This document shows positions 43,451 to 52,467 of a DNA stretch of 64,000 bases, piece by piece; within the stretch, counting starts at the first letter, position 1, and every line of letters starts with the position of its first letter. The notes beneath the pieces are model-generated. The model was not told the DNA's origin. It worked only from the letters and a program-made list of their open reading frames with translations, and did not search any database. This DNA comes from Pseudomonas thivervalensis (lineage in GTDB: Bacteria > Pseudomonadota > Gammaproteobacteria > Pseudomonadales > Pseudomonadaceae), in assembly GCF_001269655.1 (NCBI RefSeq), contig NZ_LHVE01000009.1:248001-312000 (forward strand), given 5' to 3'. The translations under genes were made by a program, and so were the position numbers.

Positions 43451-44257
43451 ATGCATAAGCCTCGCCTGTTGGTTGCCGCTTTATCCTTGGGTTTCTGTGC
43501 GCAGTGGGCGGTTGCCGCGCCCGTTGTCCCGGAGCGTCTGCTCAAGGTCGACAAACTGGTCTATTGCTCAGGCATGGATTCGCCGCCACTGGTGTCCTTC
43601 GATGAGGCGCAGAAACCCAAGGGATTGACCGTGGACCTGGGGCTGGAAGTCGCCAAGCGCCTGGGCGACAAGAAGGTGGAGTGGCGGGTCATTCCCTTTT
43701 CCGGATTGCTCCCCGCGCTGCTGGCCCGACAGTGCGACATGATCGTCGACCAGCTGTTCGACAAGCCCGAGCGCCGCGAGGTGATCGACATCGTCAACTA
43801 CATGTATTCCAGCCAGGCGGTGGTGGTGCCCAAGGGCAATCCAAAGGGCCTCAAGACACTGCCGGATCTCTCCGGTCACAAGGTCGCGGTGCTCAACGGC
43901 TCCACCATCAAGACCCTGCTCGACGCCGAGAACGACACCCTGGCCAAGGCCGGCAAGCCGCCCATGAAACTGGTGGTCTACAACTCCGACACCGATGCCT
44001 TCCAGGCCCTGCGCATCAGCCAGGTCGACGCCTACGGCACCACCGTGGAAACCGCCGGTTACTACGCCGCCATGGCCCCCGACCTGTTCGAGGAAGGCGT
44101 GCCAGCCTTCAGCCGGATTCTCACCGGCCTGGGCATTCGCAAAGACGATCCGCAACTGACCGCCGCCGTGCAGCAGGTGATCGGCGACATGCGCAGCGAC
44201 GGCAGCTACAGCCAACTGCTCGGCAAATGGCATGTCGCCAGTGACACACTTGATTGA
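43451..44257 (+). CDS. Polar amino acid-type ABC transporter, substrate-binding protein
   Basis: 268 residues with a signal peptide ending near residue 23 (A-V-A-A), then a bilobal family-3 solute-binding domain: Y-C-S-G-M-D-S-P-P-L-V-S-F-D near the start, and V-D-L-G-L-E-V-A-K-R-L and D-M-I-V-D-Q-L-F later. It would bind an amino acid or amino acid derivative in the periplasm. The permease gene starts 12 bases after it. Confidence 0.92.
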   Translation: MHKPRLLVAALSLGFCAQWAVAAPVVPERLLKVDKLVYCSGMDSPPLVSFDEAQKPKGLTVDLGLEVAKRLGDKKVEWRVIPFSGLLPALLARQCDMIVDQLFDKPERREVIDIVNYMYSSQAVVVPKGNPKGLKTLPDLSGHKVAVLNGSTIKTLLDAENDTLAKAGKPPMKLVVYNSDTDAFQALRISQVDAYGTTVETAGYYAAMAPDLFEEGVPAFSRILTGLGIRKDDPQLTAAVQQVIGDMRSDGSYSQLLGKWHVASDTLD

Positions 44258-44269
44258 GGTGAACCGTCG

Positions 44270-45046
44270 ATGAATTTCAATTGGGATGTGTTCTGGCAGT
44301 ACCTGTTGCAGCCCAGTGGGGTGTACCTCACCGGGCTCTGGCTGACCTGCCTGATCAGTGTGCTGGCGATGCTCCTGGGTTGCGTGCTGGGGCTGGCCGC
44401 CGCGCTGTTGCGGTTGTCGAAGAACCCGTTGCTGCATGTGCCGGTGCGCTTTTACGTGTGGCTGATGCGTGGCACGCCGTTGCTGGTGCAGATCGTCTTC
44501 CTCTACACCGCGCTGGCCGCTGGCGGGATTTTCCGCTTCGAAGACATCGACCTCTTTGGGCTGGTGATCCCCGGCAATATCCAGGCGGCGATCATCGCCC
44601 TGGGCCTCAACGAGGGGGCCTACATGGCCGAGATCATCCGCGCCGGCATCGGTGCGGTGGACAAGGGCCAATACGAGGCCGGACGTTCCCTGGGCATGAC
44701 TTTCGCCAAACTGATGCGCCGCGTTGTCCTGCCCCAGGCGTTCCGGGTCATCGTTCCGCCGCTGGGCAACGAGTTCAACGTGATGCTCAAGAACACCACG
44801 CTGGTCAGCGTGATCGGCGTCCAGGAACTGTTGCTCAGTACCCAGATGGTCACGTCGGCGACGTTCCGGGTGTTCGAGTTGTACCTGGTGGTGGCGATCT
44901 ATTTCCTGTTGCTGACCACGCTGTGGGGCTTTTTCCAGCGCTGGCTGGAGGCCCGTTTCGGCCAGTCGGACCGGCCTTCGTCGCCACCGCCGGCGTCGAC
45001 GCGGATGTTCGGTCGCAGCACCCTGAACCTGCTGAGGGCACGTTGA
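44270..45046 (+). CDS. Polar amino acid-type ABC transporter permease
   Basis: 258-residue permease of the HisM/GlnP family. The coupling motif [22 protein letters not shown] is clear in the second half, with several membrane helices. Only one permease gene is present, so it probably forms a homodimer. Ends 2 bases before the ATPase gene. Confidence 0.93.
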   Translation: MNFNWDVFWQYLLQPSGVYLTGLWLTCLISVLAMLLGCVLGLAAALLRLSKNPLLHVPVRFYVWLMRGTPLLVQIVFLYTALAAGGIFRFEDIDLFGLVIPGNIQAAIIALGLNEGAYMAEIIRAGIGAVDKGQYEAGRSLGMTFAKLMRRVVLPQAFRVIVPPLGNEFNVMLKNTTLVSVIGVQELLLSTQMVTSATFRVFELYLVVAIYFLLLTTLWGFFQRWLEARFGQSDRPSSPPPASTRMFGRSTLNLLRAR

Positions 45047-45048
45047 CC

Positions 45049-45828
45049 ATGGCGCATAAAAGCGAAGAGCTGATCATCGAGGTGCTGGACGTTCACAAGT
45101 CCTTCGGCGAGCTGCAGATTCTCAAGGGCATCTCCTTGCAAGTGCGGCGCGGCGAAGTGGTGGTGCTGATCGGTGCGTCGGGCTCCGGCAAGACCACTTT
45201 CATCCGTTGCATCAATCTGCTGGAGGACATCCAGGGCGGACGCATCCGCGTCAATGGCCAGCCCATGGGCTATCGCGAACGGGCCGATGGCAGCCTGGTG
45301 CGTGAGTCGGAGCGCAACATCGCCCGGCAGCGGCGGGACATCGGCATGGTGTTCCAGCGCTTCAACCTGTTCCCCCACATGACCGCCCTGGAAAACATCA
45401 TCGAGGCGCCGATCCAGGTGCTCGGCGTGACTCGCGCCGCCGCGTTGGAACAGGCCCGCGGGTTGCTGGAGCGGGTCGGCCTGGCGGACAAGGCCGATCA
45501 CTACCCCTCGATGCTCTCCGGCGGCCAGCAACAGCGGGTGGCGATTGCCCGGGCCCTGGCCATGAAGCCCCAGGCCATGCTGTTCGACGAACCGACCAGC
45601 GCCCTCGACCCGGAAACCGTGGGTGAGGTGTTGCAGGTGATGAAGGAGTTGGCCGAGGAGGGCATGACCATGGTGGTGGTGACCCATGAAATGGGCTTTG
45701 CCCGGGAAGTGGCCGACCGTGTGGTGGTCCTGGACCAGGGCGAGCTTATCGAGCAGGGGCCGCCGGAGCAGATTTTCTGTCATCCGATTCATCCGCGCAC
45801 CCGGGCTTTTCTCAGCCGCGTGCTGTGA
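45049..45828 (+). CDS. Polar amino acid-type ABC transporter ATPase
   Basis: 259 residues if started at the ATG at 45049. Walker [10 protein letters not shown], signature L-S-G-G-Q-Q-Q-R, Walker [11 protein letters not shown] and the switch histidine V-V-V-T-H-E-M are intact, as in HisP/GlnQ proteins. It completes an importer with the two preceding genes. Confidence 0.95.
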   Translation: MAHKSEELIIEVLDVHKSFGELQILKGISLQVRRGEVVVLIGASGSGKTTFIRCINLLEDIQGGRIRVNGQPMGYRERADGSLVRESERNIARQRRDIGMVFQRFNLFPHMTALENIIEAPIQVLGVTRAAALEQARGLLERVGLADKADHYPSMLSGGQQQRVAIARALAMKPQAMLFDEPTSALDPETVGEVLQVMKELAEEGMTMVVVTHEMGFAREVADRVVVLDQGELIEQGPPEQIFCHPIHPRTRAFLSRVL

Positions 45829-45870
45829 CGTTTCCCGGCCACCGAATTTCTGTATTGAAGAGTTTTTGCC

Positions 45871-47481
45871 ATGCTTAAATTTTCTGCCCACGAATACCCT
45901 TATCCGTCACAACGCCAGAGCGTCTTCGCCCGTCGGGGCATGGTCGCCGCGTCCCAGCCCCTGGCGGCCCAGGCGGGCATCGAGATCATGCAAAAAGGCG
46001 GCAATGCCATCGACGCCGCCATCGCCACGGCGGCCGCGCTGACGGTGGTGGAGCCCACGGGCTGCGGCATCGGCGGTGACGCCTTCGCGCTGGTCTGGTG
46101 CAAGGGCCAGTTGTACGGCCTCAACGGCAACGGTCATGCGCCGGCGGCCTTGAGCATCGAGGCGGTCAAGGCTGCCGGCCATGAAAAAATGCCCGTCTAT
46201 GGCTGGACACCGGTGACGGTCCCAGGCTGTCCATCGGCCTGGGCCGAGCTGTCCCGACGTTTTGGCAAGCTGCCCTTCGCCGAGCTGCTGCAACCGGCCA
46301 TCAGCCTGGCCCGGGACGGCTTTGCGCTGTCACCGGTGGTTGCCCATCAATGGCAGATCGCCGTGAACGAGTTCACGCCCCATCGCAATGCCGTCATGGA
46401 CGCCTGGTTCGAGACGTTCCTGATCGACGGCCGGGCGCCACGGGCCGGGGAGCTCTTTCGCAACCCGGCCCAGGCGCGCACGCTCCAGGAACTGGCCGAC
46501 ACCGGTTGCGAAAGCCTCTATCGCGGTGCGTTGGCCGAGCGCCTGGACGCTCACTCCCGGGCCAGCGGCGGCTACCTGCGCGCCTCGGACCTCCGGGATT
46601 ATCGCGCCCAGTGGGTCGACCCCATCCACGTCAACTACCGAGGCGTGGATGTCTGGGAAATCCCGCCGAGCGGGCAGGGCCTGGTGGCCTTGATGGCCCT
46701 GAAGATTCTGGAAGGCTTCGACTTCGATCAGCGCGACAGCCAACAGACTTGGCATCGCCAATTGGAAGCGATGAAGTTGGCCTACAGCGACGGTCTGCAC
46801 TACATCACCGACCCCCTGCACATGCGCATGGCGGTGGCCGATCTGCTCAGCGATGACTACAGCGCCCGTCGGCGCGGACAGATCGGCGAACAGGCCCAAC
46901 CGCCCAAGCCCGGGGACCCCCACGCCAGCGGCACGGTATACCTGGCGGCCGCGGATGGTGAGGGCAACATGGTCTCGTTCATCCAGAGCAACTACCACGG
47001 GTTCGGTTCCGGCGTGGTGCTGCCCGACAGCGGCATCGCCCTGCAGAACCGTGGGCAGGAATTCAGCCTCGATCCGAGCCACGCCAACTGCCTGGCCCCG
47101 GGCAAGAAAACCTTCCACACCATCATTCCCGGGTTCCTTACCCGCGATGGCGAGGCCCTCGGCCCCTTCGGCGTGATGGGCGGCTACATGCAGCCCCAGG
47201 GGCATGTGCAGATGGTCATGAACCTGGTGGATTTCGGCCTGAACCCGCAAGCGGCCCTGGACGCACCGCGCTGGCAATGGCTGGGCGACATGAAGGTCGG
47301 GATCGAGCACGGCGCCTCACGGGACCTGGCCAATGCCCTGGCCCGGCGGGGGCATGAGGTTCAGATCGCCAGCGACCTGACCGACTATGGCCGCGGCCAG
47401 ATCATCCTGCGCGACCCGATCAGTGGGGTGCTGTGCGGCGGGACCGAGCCCCGGGCGGATTCGCACATTGCGGTTTGGTAA
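45871..47481 (+). CDS. Gamma-glutamyltransferase family protein without signal peptide
   Basis: 536 residues. The autoprocessing site is visible as A-S-G-T-V-Y-L-A-A-A-D, with the threonine that becomes the N-terminal nucleophile of the small subunit, and the C-terminal part has G-G-Y-M-Q-P-Q-G-H-V-Q. The N-terminus has no hydrophobic export signal, unlike the periplasmic Ggt of enterics, so this form is probably cytoplasmic. Next to an amino acid-type importer it suggests cleavage of an imported gamma-glutamyl compound. Substrate unknown. Confidence 0.9.
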   Translation: MLKFSAHEYPYPSQRQSVFARRGMVAASQPLAAQAGIEIMQKGGNAIDAAIATAAALTVVEPTGCGIGGDAFALVWCKGQLYGLNGNGHAPAALSIEAVKAAGHEKMPVYGWTPVTVPGCPSAWAELSRRFGKLPFAELLQPAISLARDGFALSPVVAHQWQIAVNEFTPHRNAVMDAWFETFLIDGRAPRAGELFRNPAQARTLQELADTGCESLYRGALAERLDAHSRASGGYLRASDLRDYRAQWVDPIHVNYRGVDVWEIPPSGQGLVALMALKILEGFDFDQRDSQQTWHRQLEAMKLAYSDGLHYITDPLHMRMAVADLLSDDYSARRRGQIGEQAQPPKPGDPHASGTVYLAAADGEGNMVSFIQSNYHGFGSGVVLPDSGIALQNRGQEFSLDPSHANCLAPGKKTFHTIIPGFLTRDGEALGPFGVMGGYMQPQGHVQMVMNLVDFGLNPQAALDAPRWQWLGDMKVGIEHGASRDLANALARRGHEVQIASDLTDYGRGQIILRDPISGVLCGGTEPRADSHIAVW

Positions 47482-47483
47482 TG

Positions 47484-47520
47484 CGTGATCGGCCGATACC
47501 TGGCGTCTCGACCGATCACG
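47484..47520. terminator. Hairpin between convergent gamma-glutamyltransferase and secreted-protein genes
   Basis: Perfect 9-bp inverted repeat CGTGATCGG / CCGATCACG, 19-base loop. It lies in the 53-bp gap and could end both transcripts, though no long T-tract follows. Confidence 0.5.
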
Positions 47521-47534
47521 TTGCCGCTCAAGCC

Positions 47535-48770
47535 TCAGTAAGGATTGCAATACTGCGCGACGGCCTTGGCCTGGTCGACGTAGGGACGTGCCGGTTCAAG
47601 GTTCCACTCCGGCTTGTTCCTGACGGGCTTGCCATCGAAGGTTGCCGCCAGATGGCACACCAATTGCCGGCGGAGGGAGCCACCGTGGACGCTGTATTGC
47701 CGCCATTGCTCGTCATCTTTGTGCTTGTTGTACAACTCGGCGAACATCCGGTCGGTCTGGTCATCCTTGATCGCGCGACCGCAGGCGGTGGGCACGACCT
47801 GGAGTGACCAGGTGTTGGGCCCCAGCTTCGGATCGGGGCGTTGTGCCCAGGTACTGGACTCGATGTATCGGTCACAGAATTGTGGCGCAGGCGGCGTGGT
47901 TCGGGTGCAGGAGAAGGTGGCTTTACTGCCCGGCGTCCGTGGAAAGTCGATCTTGATGATGTTGCGATCCTTGCCGGTCTTTTCCTTGTAGTCCCGCTGA
48001 TTGGCCAGGGCATCGTTCAGGCCCCGTTGATCGCTGTAGAAAAATGCCAGGATTGGCAGCTCATCGTCTTTCGGGTTACCCAGGCGCAGTTCTGTCTGGG
48101 TCTGAAACTCCCGGGTATTGATGACTTTTCGGGCGCCCATGAAGTTGCGAAACGCGTCGACCCGTTCCTTGCTGCTCATGGGGTTGCGCATGTTGAAACC
48201 GCATTGCAGCTGGTCTTGCTTGCGGTCGTTATTGAACCGGGTGAAATGTGCGACCCAGGCATTGGCAGTGACGATAGGTGGCGCCATGGCCTGGCAGACC
48301 GCCTCGGTCTGGGCGGTGTTTTTGTTGTTGCCACAGCCGCGGTCATCGCGAAAGTCGGTCCAGGCATCGTTCGGGAACGCACAGTAGATGTGCACCGGCG
48401 TCTCCGGTTCGCGCACCTGGTCGATGGGCGTGATGAGGTAGCCGTTCTGGGTGCTCATGCCCGGGTCTTCATAGCTGATGCCATCGACCCGCATCCAGGA
48501 GGCGGCAAAAGTGCCCAGCTCTTTCGCTTTAGGGCTTGGGTTCCAGACATCCCATTTCTCGCCTTTCGCCGGATTGGCGCGGTGAGTGCCCCTGACCAGC
48601 AACCCCGAACAGTCCGAAGCCGGGTCCTGCCGGCAACTGTCGACGGTGTTGTTGTACAAGCCTTCCACCCGTTTCAGCGTCTCTTCGCACGACTCGGCAT
48701 TGGCCGCTGTCGTTTGCAGGAACAACGGGAAGAGAAGGAGTGGGGTGATCCTTTTCATAGGAGTCTTCAT
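47535..48770 (-). CDS. Secreted halovibrin-like protein A
   Basis: 411 residues with a signal peptide ending around T-T-A-A-N-A (residues 1-26) and many cysteines (for example C-R-Q, C-S-G, C-G-N-N, C-G-F), suggesting disulfides in the mature exported protein. The order of motifs, including C-S-G-L-L-V-R-G-T, W-N-P-S-P, S-W-M-R and E-L-R-L-G, fits what I recall of HvnA-type (halovibrin) proteins annotated in pseudomonads. Start at 48770 has AAGGAAG upstream. It is a paralogue of the next gene. Whether it has enzymatic activity cannot be seen. Confidence 0.65.
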   Translation of the reverse strand: MKTPMKRITPLLLFPLFLQTTAANAESCEETLKRVEGLYNNTVDSCRQDPASDCSGLLVRGTHRANPAKGEKWDVWNPSPKAKELGTFAASWMRVDGISYEDPGMSTQNGYLITPIDQVREPETPVHIYCAFPNDAWTDFRDDRGCGNNKNTAQTEAVCQAMAPPIVTANAWVAHFTRFNNDRKQDQLQCGFNMRNPMSSKERVDAFRNFMGARKVINTREFQTQTELRLGNPKDDELPILAFFYSDQRGLNDALANQRDYKEKTGKDRNIIKIDFPRTPGSKATFSCTRTTPPAPQFCDRYIESSTWAQRPDPKLGPNTWSLQVVPTACGRAIKDDQTDRMFAELYNKHKDDEQWRQYSVHGGSLRRQLVCHLAATFDGKPVRNKPEWNLEPARPYVDQAKAVAQYCNPY

Positions 48771-48888
48771 GAGGTGACTTCCTTGTGTTGAAACCGTTAG
48801 CCGGGGATAGGTAACGCAGAGTTTTTTCATGCGTGCCGGCGTCGTCCATTGAACCTGTCGCGGACCCTGGACAAGGGGCTACGGCGAC

Positions 48889-50250
48889 TCAGCGCGAGAT
48901 CGGATTGCAACCGGCCCTGGCCGCTTCCTGCGGTGAGACTACGGGGCGAAACGGTTCCAGGTTCCATTCGGTCTTGGCCGGGTAGTTGCGCACCAGGCAG
49001 CTCAGCTGCTGGCGCATGCTGCCTGGGGATTTTTCATTGTCACGCCACTGCTGATCGGCGGCACGCAACTCGACCAGTTCGCGGTACAAGGCATCTTGGT
49101 CGCTGGCCTGGATCGCCTTGCCCTGGGCGGTCGGCATGACCTTGAGGCTCCATTCGTTTTTCTTGCTGCCTGGGTCGTAGCGATCGATCCAGGTGGCCGA
49201 TGCGATGTAGACGGGCGCCGGTTTCATGGGCGGCTGTGGGCCGCCGGCAGCGGTGAGGTCAATGGCCTGGTCGGCGGCGACATAGCTGAAGCGCTCCTGC
49301 GCAGGCTTGGTGAAGTCGAGACGCAGGATCGGCACGCTGTAGCCTTGGGCCTGGAGCTTCTTCTGGAAATTGCGCGCACTGTTGAGGCCGCTCTCCGGTT
49401 TCGGTGGCGCCTGGTCACCGCGGGTGGCGAAGTTCTGCGTGCTGTTGACGTTGTAGATGAAGGCATCGATGTACTTCATGTTTTCGCTGCCATCGTGGGT
49501 CGCCGAGGCATTTTTCAACATGAACTCGTTGACCTGGGCACTGTAGGCAAAGGGGTCCCGGTTGGTGGTGTTCGGCCGGGACTCGTGGACACGGATCATG
49601 GCGTTCCAATCGCTGGGCTTTTCGGCGTTCCAGGAGCACTGGCTGTATTGGATCGGTCCCTTCATCAGCCCAGTGTACTTGCGGGTCCATTGCTCAGCGG
49701 TGCTCACCGAGGCTTCCGCGCAGGTGCCGTAGGCCAGGGCAGCGTTGCGGTTATTCATCGTGCCCTGGGCCGCACGCGGTGGCTCGCGACTGTCGAAGAA
49801 ACCACAGCCGTACCATTTGCGCTCAGGCCCGGTACCGCCGTCGAAGGCGTAGATGCACGTCCAACCCTGCTCCTTGACGGGCAGGCCCAAGGACGCCGCA
49901 TCGGTTGGGGTGCGCAGGATGAAACCGGCCGGGTGGATGAGTATCCGGGTGCTCAGATCCTTGCGGATCCAGGAGTAGGAGGTCGCGCCGATTTTGATGG
50001 CGTAGGGGCTGTAGTCCCACGGGTTGAAAGGCCCGTCATTGACCATGCGCAAGGTCACGCCGCTGCAGTAATAGTGACCGCGTGCGGCACCGGTGTCGGG
50101 CTCCTGGCACGCGTCCTTGAGGGTGTTGTAATTGTGGTTGATGCGGTTCAGGGTCGCCACTGGATCAAGCGGCGGCTGGGCAGCCACCGCATGGAACGCC
50201 AGGGATAGCATCCAAGCCAGGGCAAAAGACGCGCGAACGGCTGCGCACAT
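48889..50250 (-). CDS. Secreted halovibrin-like protein B
   Basis: 453 residues with a signal peptide (residues about 1-24, ending A-V-A-A). It shares a long series of motifs with the preceding gene: C-S-G-V-T-L-R, W-S-L-K-V-M-P-T-A, I-A-S-A-T-W-I-D-R-Y-D-P and W-N-L-E-P-F-R-P near the end. It contains an extra stretch with a W-T-R-K-Y-T-G motif. It lies upstream of protein A on the same strand, 118 bases apart, so the pair may be cotranscribed. Function unknown. Confidence 0.65.
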   Translation of the reverse strand: MCAAVRASFALAWMLSLAFHAVAAQPPLDPVATLNRINHNYNTLKDACQEPDTGAARGHYYCSGVTLRMVNDGPFNPWDYSPYAIKIGATSYSWIRKDLSTRILIHPAGFILRTPTDAASLGLPVKEQGWTCIYAFDGGTGPERKWYGCGFFDSREPPRAAQGTMNNRNAALAYGTCAEASVSTAEQWTRKYTGLMKGPIQYSQCSWNAEKPSDWNAMIRVHESRPNTTNRDPFAYSAQVNEFMLKNASATHDGSENMKYIDAFIYNVNSTQNFATRGDQAPPKPESGLNSARNFQKKLQAQGYSVPILRLDFTKPAQERFSYVAADQAIDLTAAGGPQPPMKPAPVYIASATWIDRYDPGSKKNEWSLKVMPTAQGKAIQASDQDALYRELVELRAADQQWRDNEKSPGSMRQQLSCLVRNYPAKTEWNLEPFRPVVSPQEAARAGCNPISR

Positions 50251-50357
50251 GTCGACACTCCTTGTCGAACGAGATAGTTGAGCATCAAGGTAGTCAACCG
50301 ATGACCTCTGGTCAAATCAGCACTTGCTTCGCAATGGGCCTTCCAGAGGCTCGCCGC

Positions 50358-50507
50358 TCATTGTTCAAGCATCAATGGACGCCAGACAATCACGGGAGCA
50401 ACGGTGTCTGGGACCTCCTTGTTTTCCGCCTCGGCGGGTAAATCCGCAGGGTTCAATTCTGTCATTGAACCTTGGTCGTTTTCCGGAGCGGACACGCTTT
50501 CACTCAT
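50358..50507 (-). CDS. Small acidic hypothetical protein, overlapping the oxidoreductase stop
   Basis: 49 residues starting M-S-E-S-V-S-A-P-E-N and ending P-L-M-L-E-Q. It overlaps the stop codon of the quinone-oxidoreductase gene by 8 bases on the same strand, a layout that allows translational coupling. The composition is acidic and the C-terminal V-A-P-V-I-V-W-R-P is hydrophobic. No family recognised; it may not be real. Confidence 0.4.
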   Translation of the reverse strand: MSESVSAPENDQGSMTELNPADLPAEAENKEVPDTVAPVIVWRPLMLEQ

Positions 50508-51516
50508 CAGCCACTCCCGGGTGGATCTTGATGACGACCTTGCCTTTCGAACGACTTTGTTCGACATAACCCAAGGCATCGGCCGTCGCGTCGAAAGGGA
50601 AGGAACGGTCAATCACCGGCTTGAGGTTGCCGGCCTCGACGAGCGTGGTGATCTCGCGCAGTTGAGGACCACTGGCGCGCATGAACACGAAGGCGTAGCT
50701 CACACCTTTTCGGCGGGCCTTGCGGCGGATGCCGCTGCTCAACAGGCCCATGATCAGTCGCAATGGCCAGGAAAATCCCTGGGCCTGGGCGAACTGCGGG
50801 GTGGGTGGTCCCGAGATGGAAATGAGCTGGCCGCCGGGCTTGAGGATCTTCAGCGACTTCTCCAGTTCATCGGCGCCCAGGCTGTTCAACACGACGTCGT
50901 AGTCCTGCAGAACGCTTGAGAAATCCTGCTGCTTGTAATCGATGACAACGTCCGCCCCCAGCGCTTTGACCCAAGGCACATTGTGGGTGCTGGTGGTGGT
51001 CGCAACGAAGGCGCCGAGGTGTTTGGCAAGCTGGATGGCAAGGGTGCCGACGCCACCTGAACCGGCCTGGATGAAGAGCTTTTGGCCTTTCTTCAGTCGG
51101 GCGGTTTCAACCAGTACCTGCCAGGCCGTCAGGGCGACCAGCGGCAGGGCTGCGGCTTCTTCCATGCTGGCGTTCGAGGGTTTCAGGGCCAGGGCATTTT
51201 CGTTCACTGCAATCTGCTCGGCGAAGGTGCCGATGTGCCCATCCGGGGCGCGGGCATAGACCTCATCGCCCGGCTTGAAATGCTGGACACGGGATCCCAC
51301 ACGCATCACGACCCCGGCCACGTCATGCCCCAATGCCAAGGGAAACGAGTAGGGCAGGATCAGCTTGAATTCGCCTTTGCGGATCTTTGAATCCAAGAGG
51401 TTGACGCTGGCGGCGTGGACGCGGACCAGAACGTCGTGGTCAGCCACTTCAGGGGCCGGTACGTCGCCGATACGGCCACTGTGCTTGCCGTAGCGGTCGA
51501 TTAAAAATGCCTTCAT
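50500..51516 (-). CDS. Zinc-independent quinone oxidoreductase / MDR-family dehydrogenase
   Basis: 338-residue medium-chain reductase. The family signature A-G-S-G-G-V-G-T-L-A-I-Q-L-A and the N-terminal GroES-like domain (V-L-V-R-V-H-A-A-S-V-N) are present. Zinc-binding residues of alcohol dehydrogenases are absent, so it belongs with NADPH:quinone oxidoreductases (QOR). It is the third gene of an operon with an old yellow enzyme and an SDR; all three reduce carbonyls or activated double bonds. Confidence 0.9.
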   Translation of the reverse strand: MKAFLIDRYGKHSGRIGDVPAPEVADHDVLVRVHAASVNLLDSKIRKGEFKLILPYSFPLALGHDVAGVVMRVGSRVQHFKPGDEVYARAPDGHIGTFAEQIAVNENALALKPSNASMEEAAALPLVALTAWQVLVETARLKKGQKLFIQAGSGGVGTLAIQLAKHLGAFVATTTSTHNVPWVKALGADVVIDYKQQDFSSVLQDYDVVLNSLGADELEKSLKILKPGGQLISISGPPTPQFAQAQGFSWPLRLIMGLLSSGIRRKARRKGVSYAFVFMRASGPQLREITTLVEAGNLKPVIDRSFPFDATADALGYVEQSRSKGKVVIKIHPGVADE

Positions 51517-51606
51517 GGTGCTTTGTTCTCATAAGGGGCGCAGCAGGCTGGCCAGGCATCGAGGCATCCGGCGCTTTCTCTCGCGCCGGCGCCCGCTAGA
51601 CGTCGA

Positions 51607-52395
51607 TCACGCCAGGTCTTGATAGCGTTCGGCAACCTGGGACTGCTTGATTTGCCCGAGCAGGCCTTGGCGCGCCGCCTGCAAGGCGTCCCAGCGTGCC
51701 GCTTCCTGCAAGGGCGGGATGGTCACCGGTTCGCGACGATCGAAACCGACCAGCGCGGCATCGACCAGGTCACCGACTTCCATGACTTCATTCAAGGTAT
51801 TGATATCGATGCCCGCGCGTTCCCAGATCTCGGTGCGGGTGGCCGCTGGCAGGACGGCTTGAACGTAGACGCCTTTGGGCGACAGTTCCAGGCTGAGGCC
51901 CTGGGACAGAAACAACACGAACGCCTTGGTCGCGCCGTAGACCGACATGCCGAATTCCGGTGCCAGGCCAACCACGGAGCCGATGTTGATGATCGCACCG
52001 TCACCCGCTTTGACCAGGCGTGGGGCGATGGCGCTGGCCAGCCGGACCAGCGCGGTGGTGTTGAGCGACACGAGGTGCGCGACGCTGTCGGTCGACTGCT
52101 CGATGAAACTGCCGGATTGGGCGGCACCGGCGTTATTGACCAGGATGCCGATGCTGGCGTCATCCCGCAGGCGGGCTTCGACGGTGGTCAGGTCGCTGAT
52201 CTGGGTCAGGTCGGCCTGGAGAATGTCGACGGCAACGCTGTGTTCGCTGCGCAGCTTGGTGGCCAACGCTTGCAGGCGCGCGCTGTCGCGGGCCACCAGG
52301 ACGAGATTGTGTCCGCGCTGCGCAAAGCGCTGGGCATAGACAGCGCCGATGCCGGTGGAGGCGCCAGTGATGAGAACGGTTGTGCGAGTGTCCAT
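51607..52395 (-). CDS. SDR-family NAD(P) oxidoreductase
   Basis: 262-residue classical SDR. T-G-A-S-T-G-I-G nucleotide motif, N-N-A-G in strand 4, serine in N-I-G-S-V-V-G and active Tyr/Lys in S-V-Y-G-A-T-K. It lies between the quinone-oxidoreductase and old-yellow-enzyme genes on the minus strand and is probably regulated with them by the divergent TetR. Substrate unknown. Confidence 0.9.
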   Translation of the reverse strand: MDTRTTVLITGASTGIGAVYAQRFAQRGHNLVLVARDSARLQALATKLRSEHSVAVDILQADLTQISDLTTVEARLRDDASIGILVNNAGAAQSGSFIEQSTDSVAHLVSLNTTALVRLASAIAPRLVKAGDGAIINIGSVVGLAPEFGMSVYGATKAFVLFLSQGLSLELSPKGVYVQAVLPAATRTEIWERAGIDINTLNEVMEVGDLVDAALVGFDRREPVTIPPLQEAARWDALQAARQGLLGQIKQSQVAERYQDLA

Positions 52396-52467
52396 GGGTA
52401 ATTCTCTTCTTCAGGGAAATGTCATTGACGCGCTGCTTTTCGGGCGCGCATTTGGGGCTGGTCAGTG

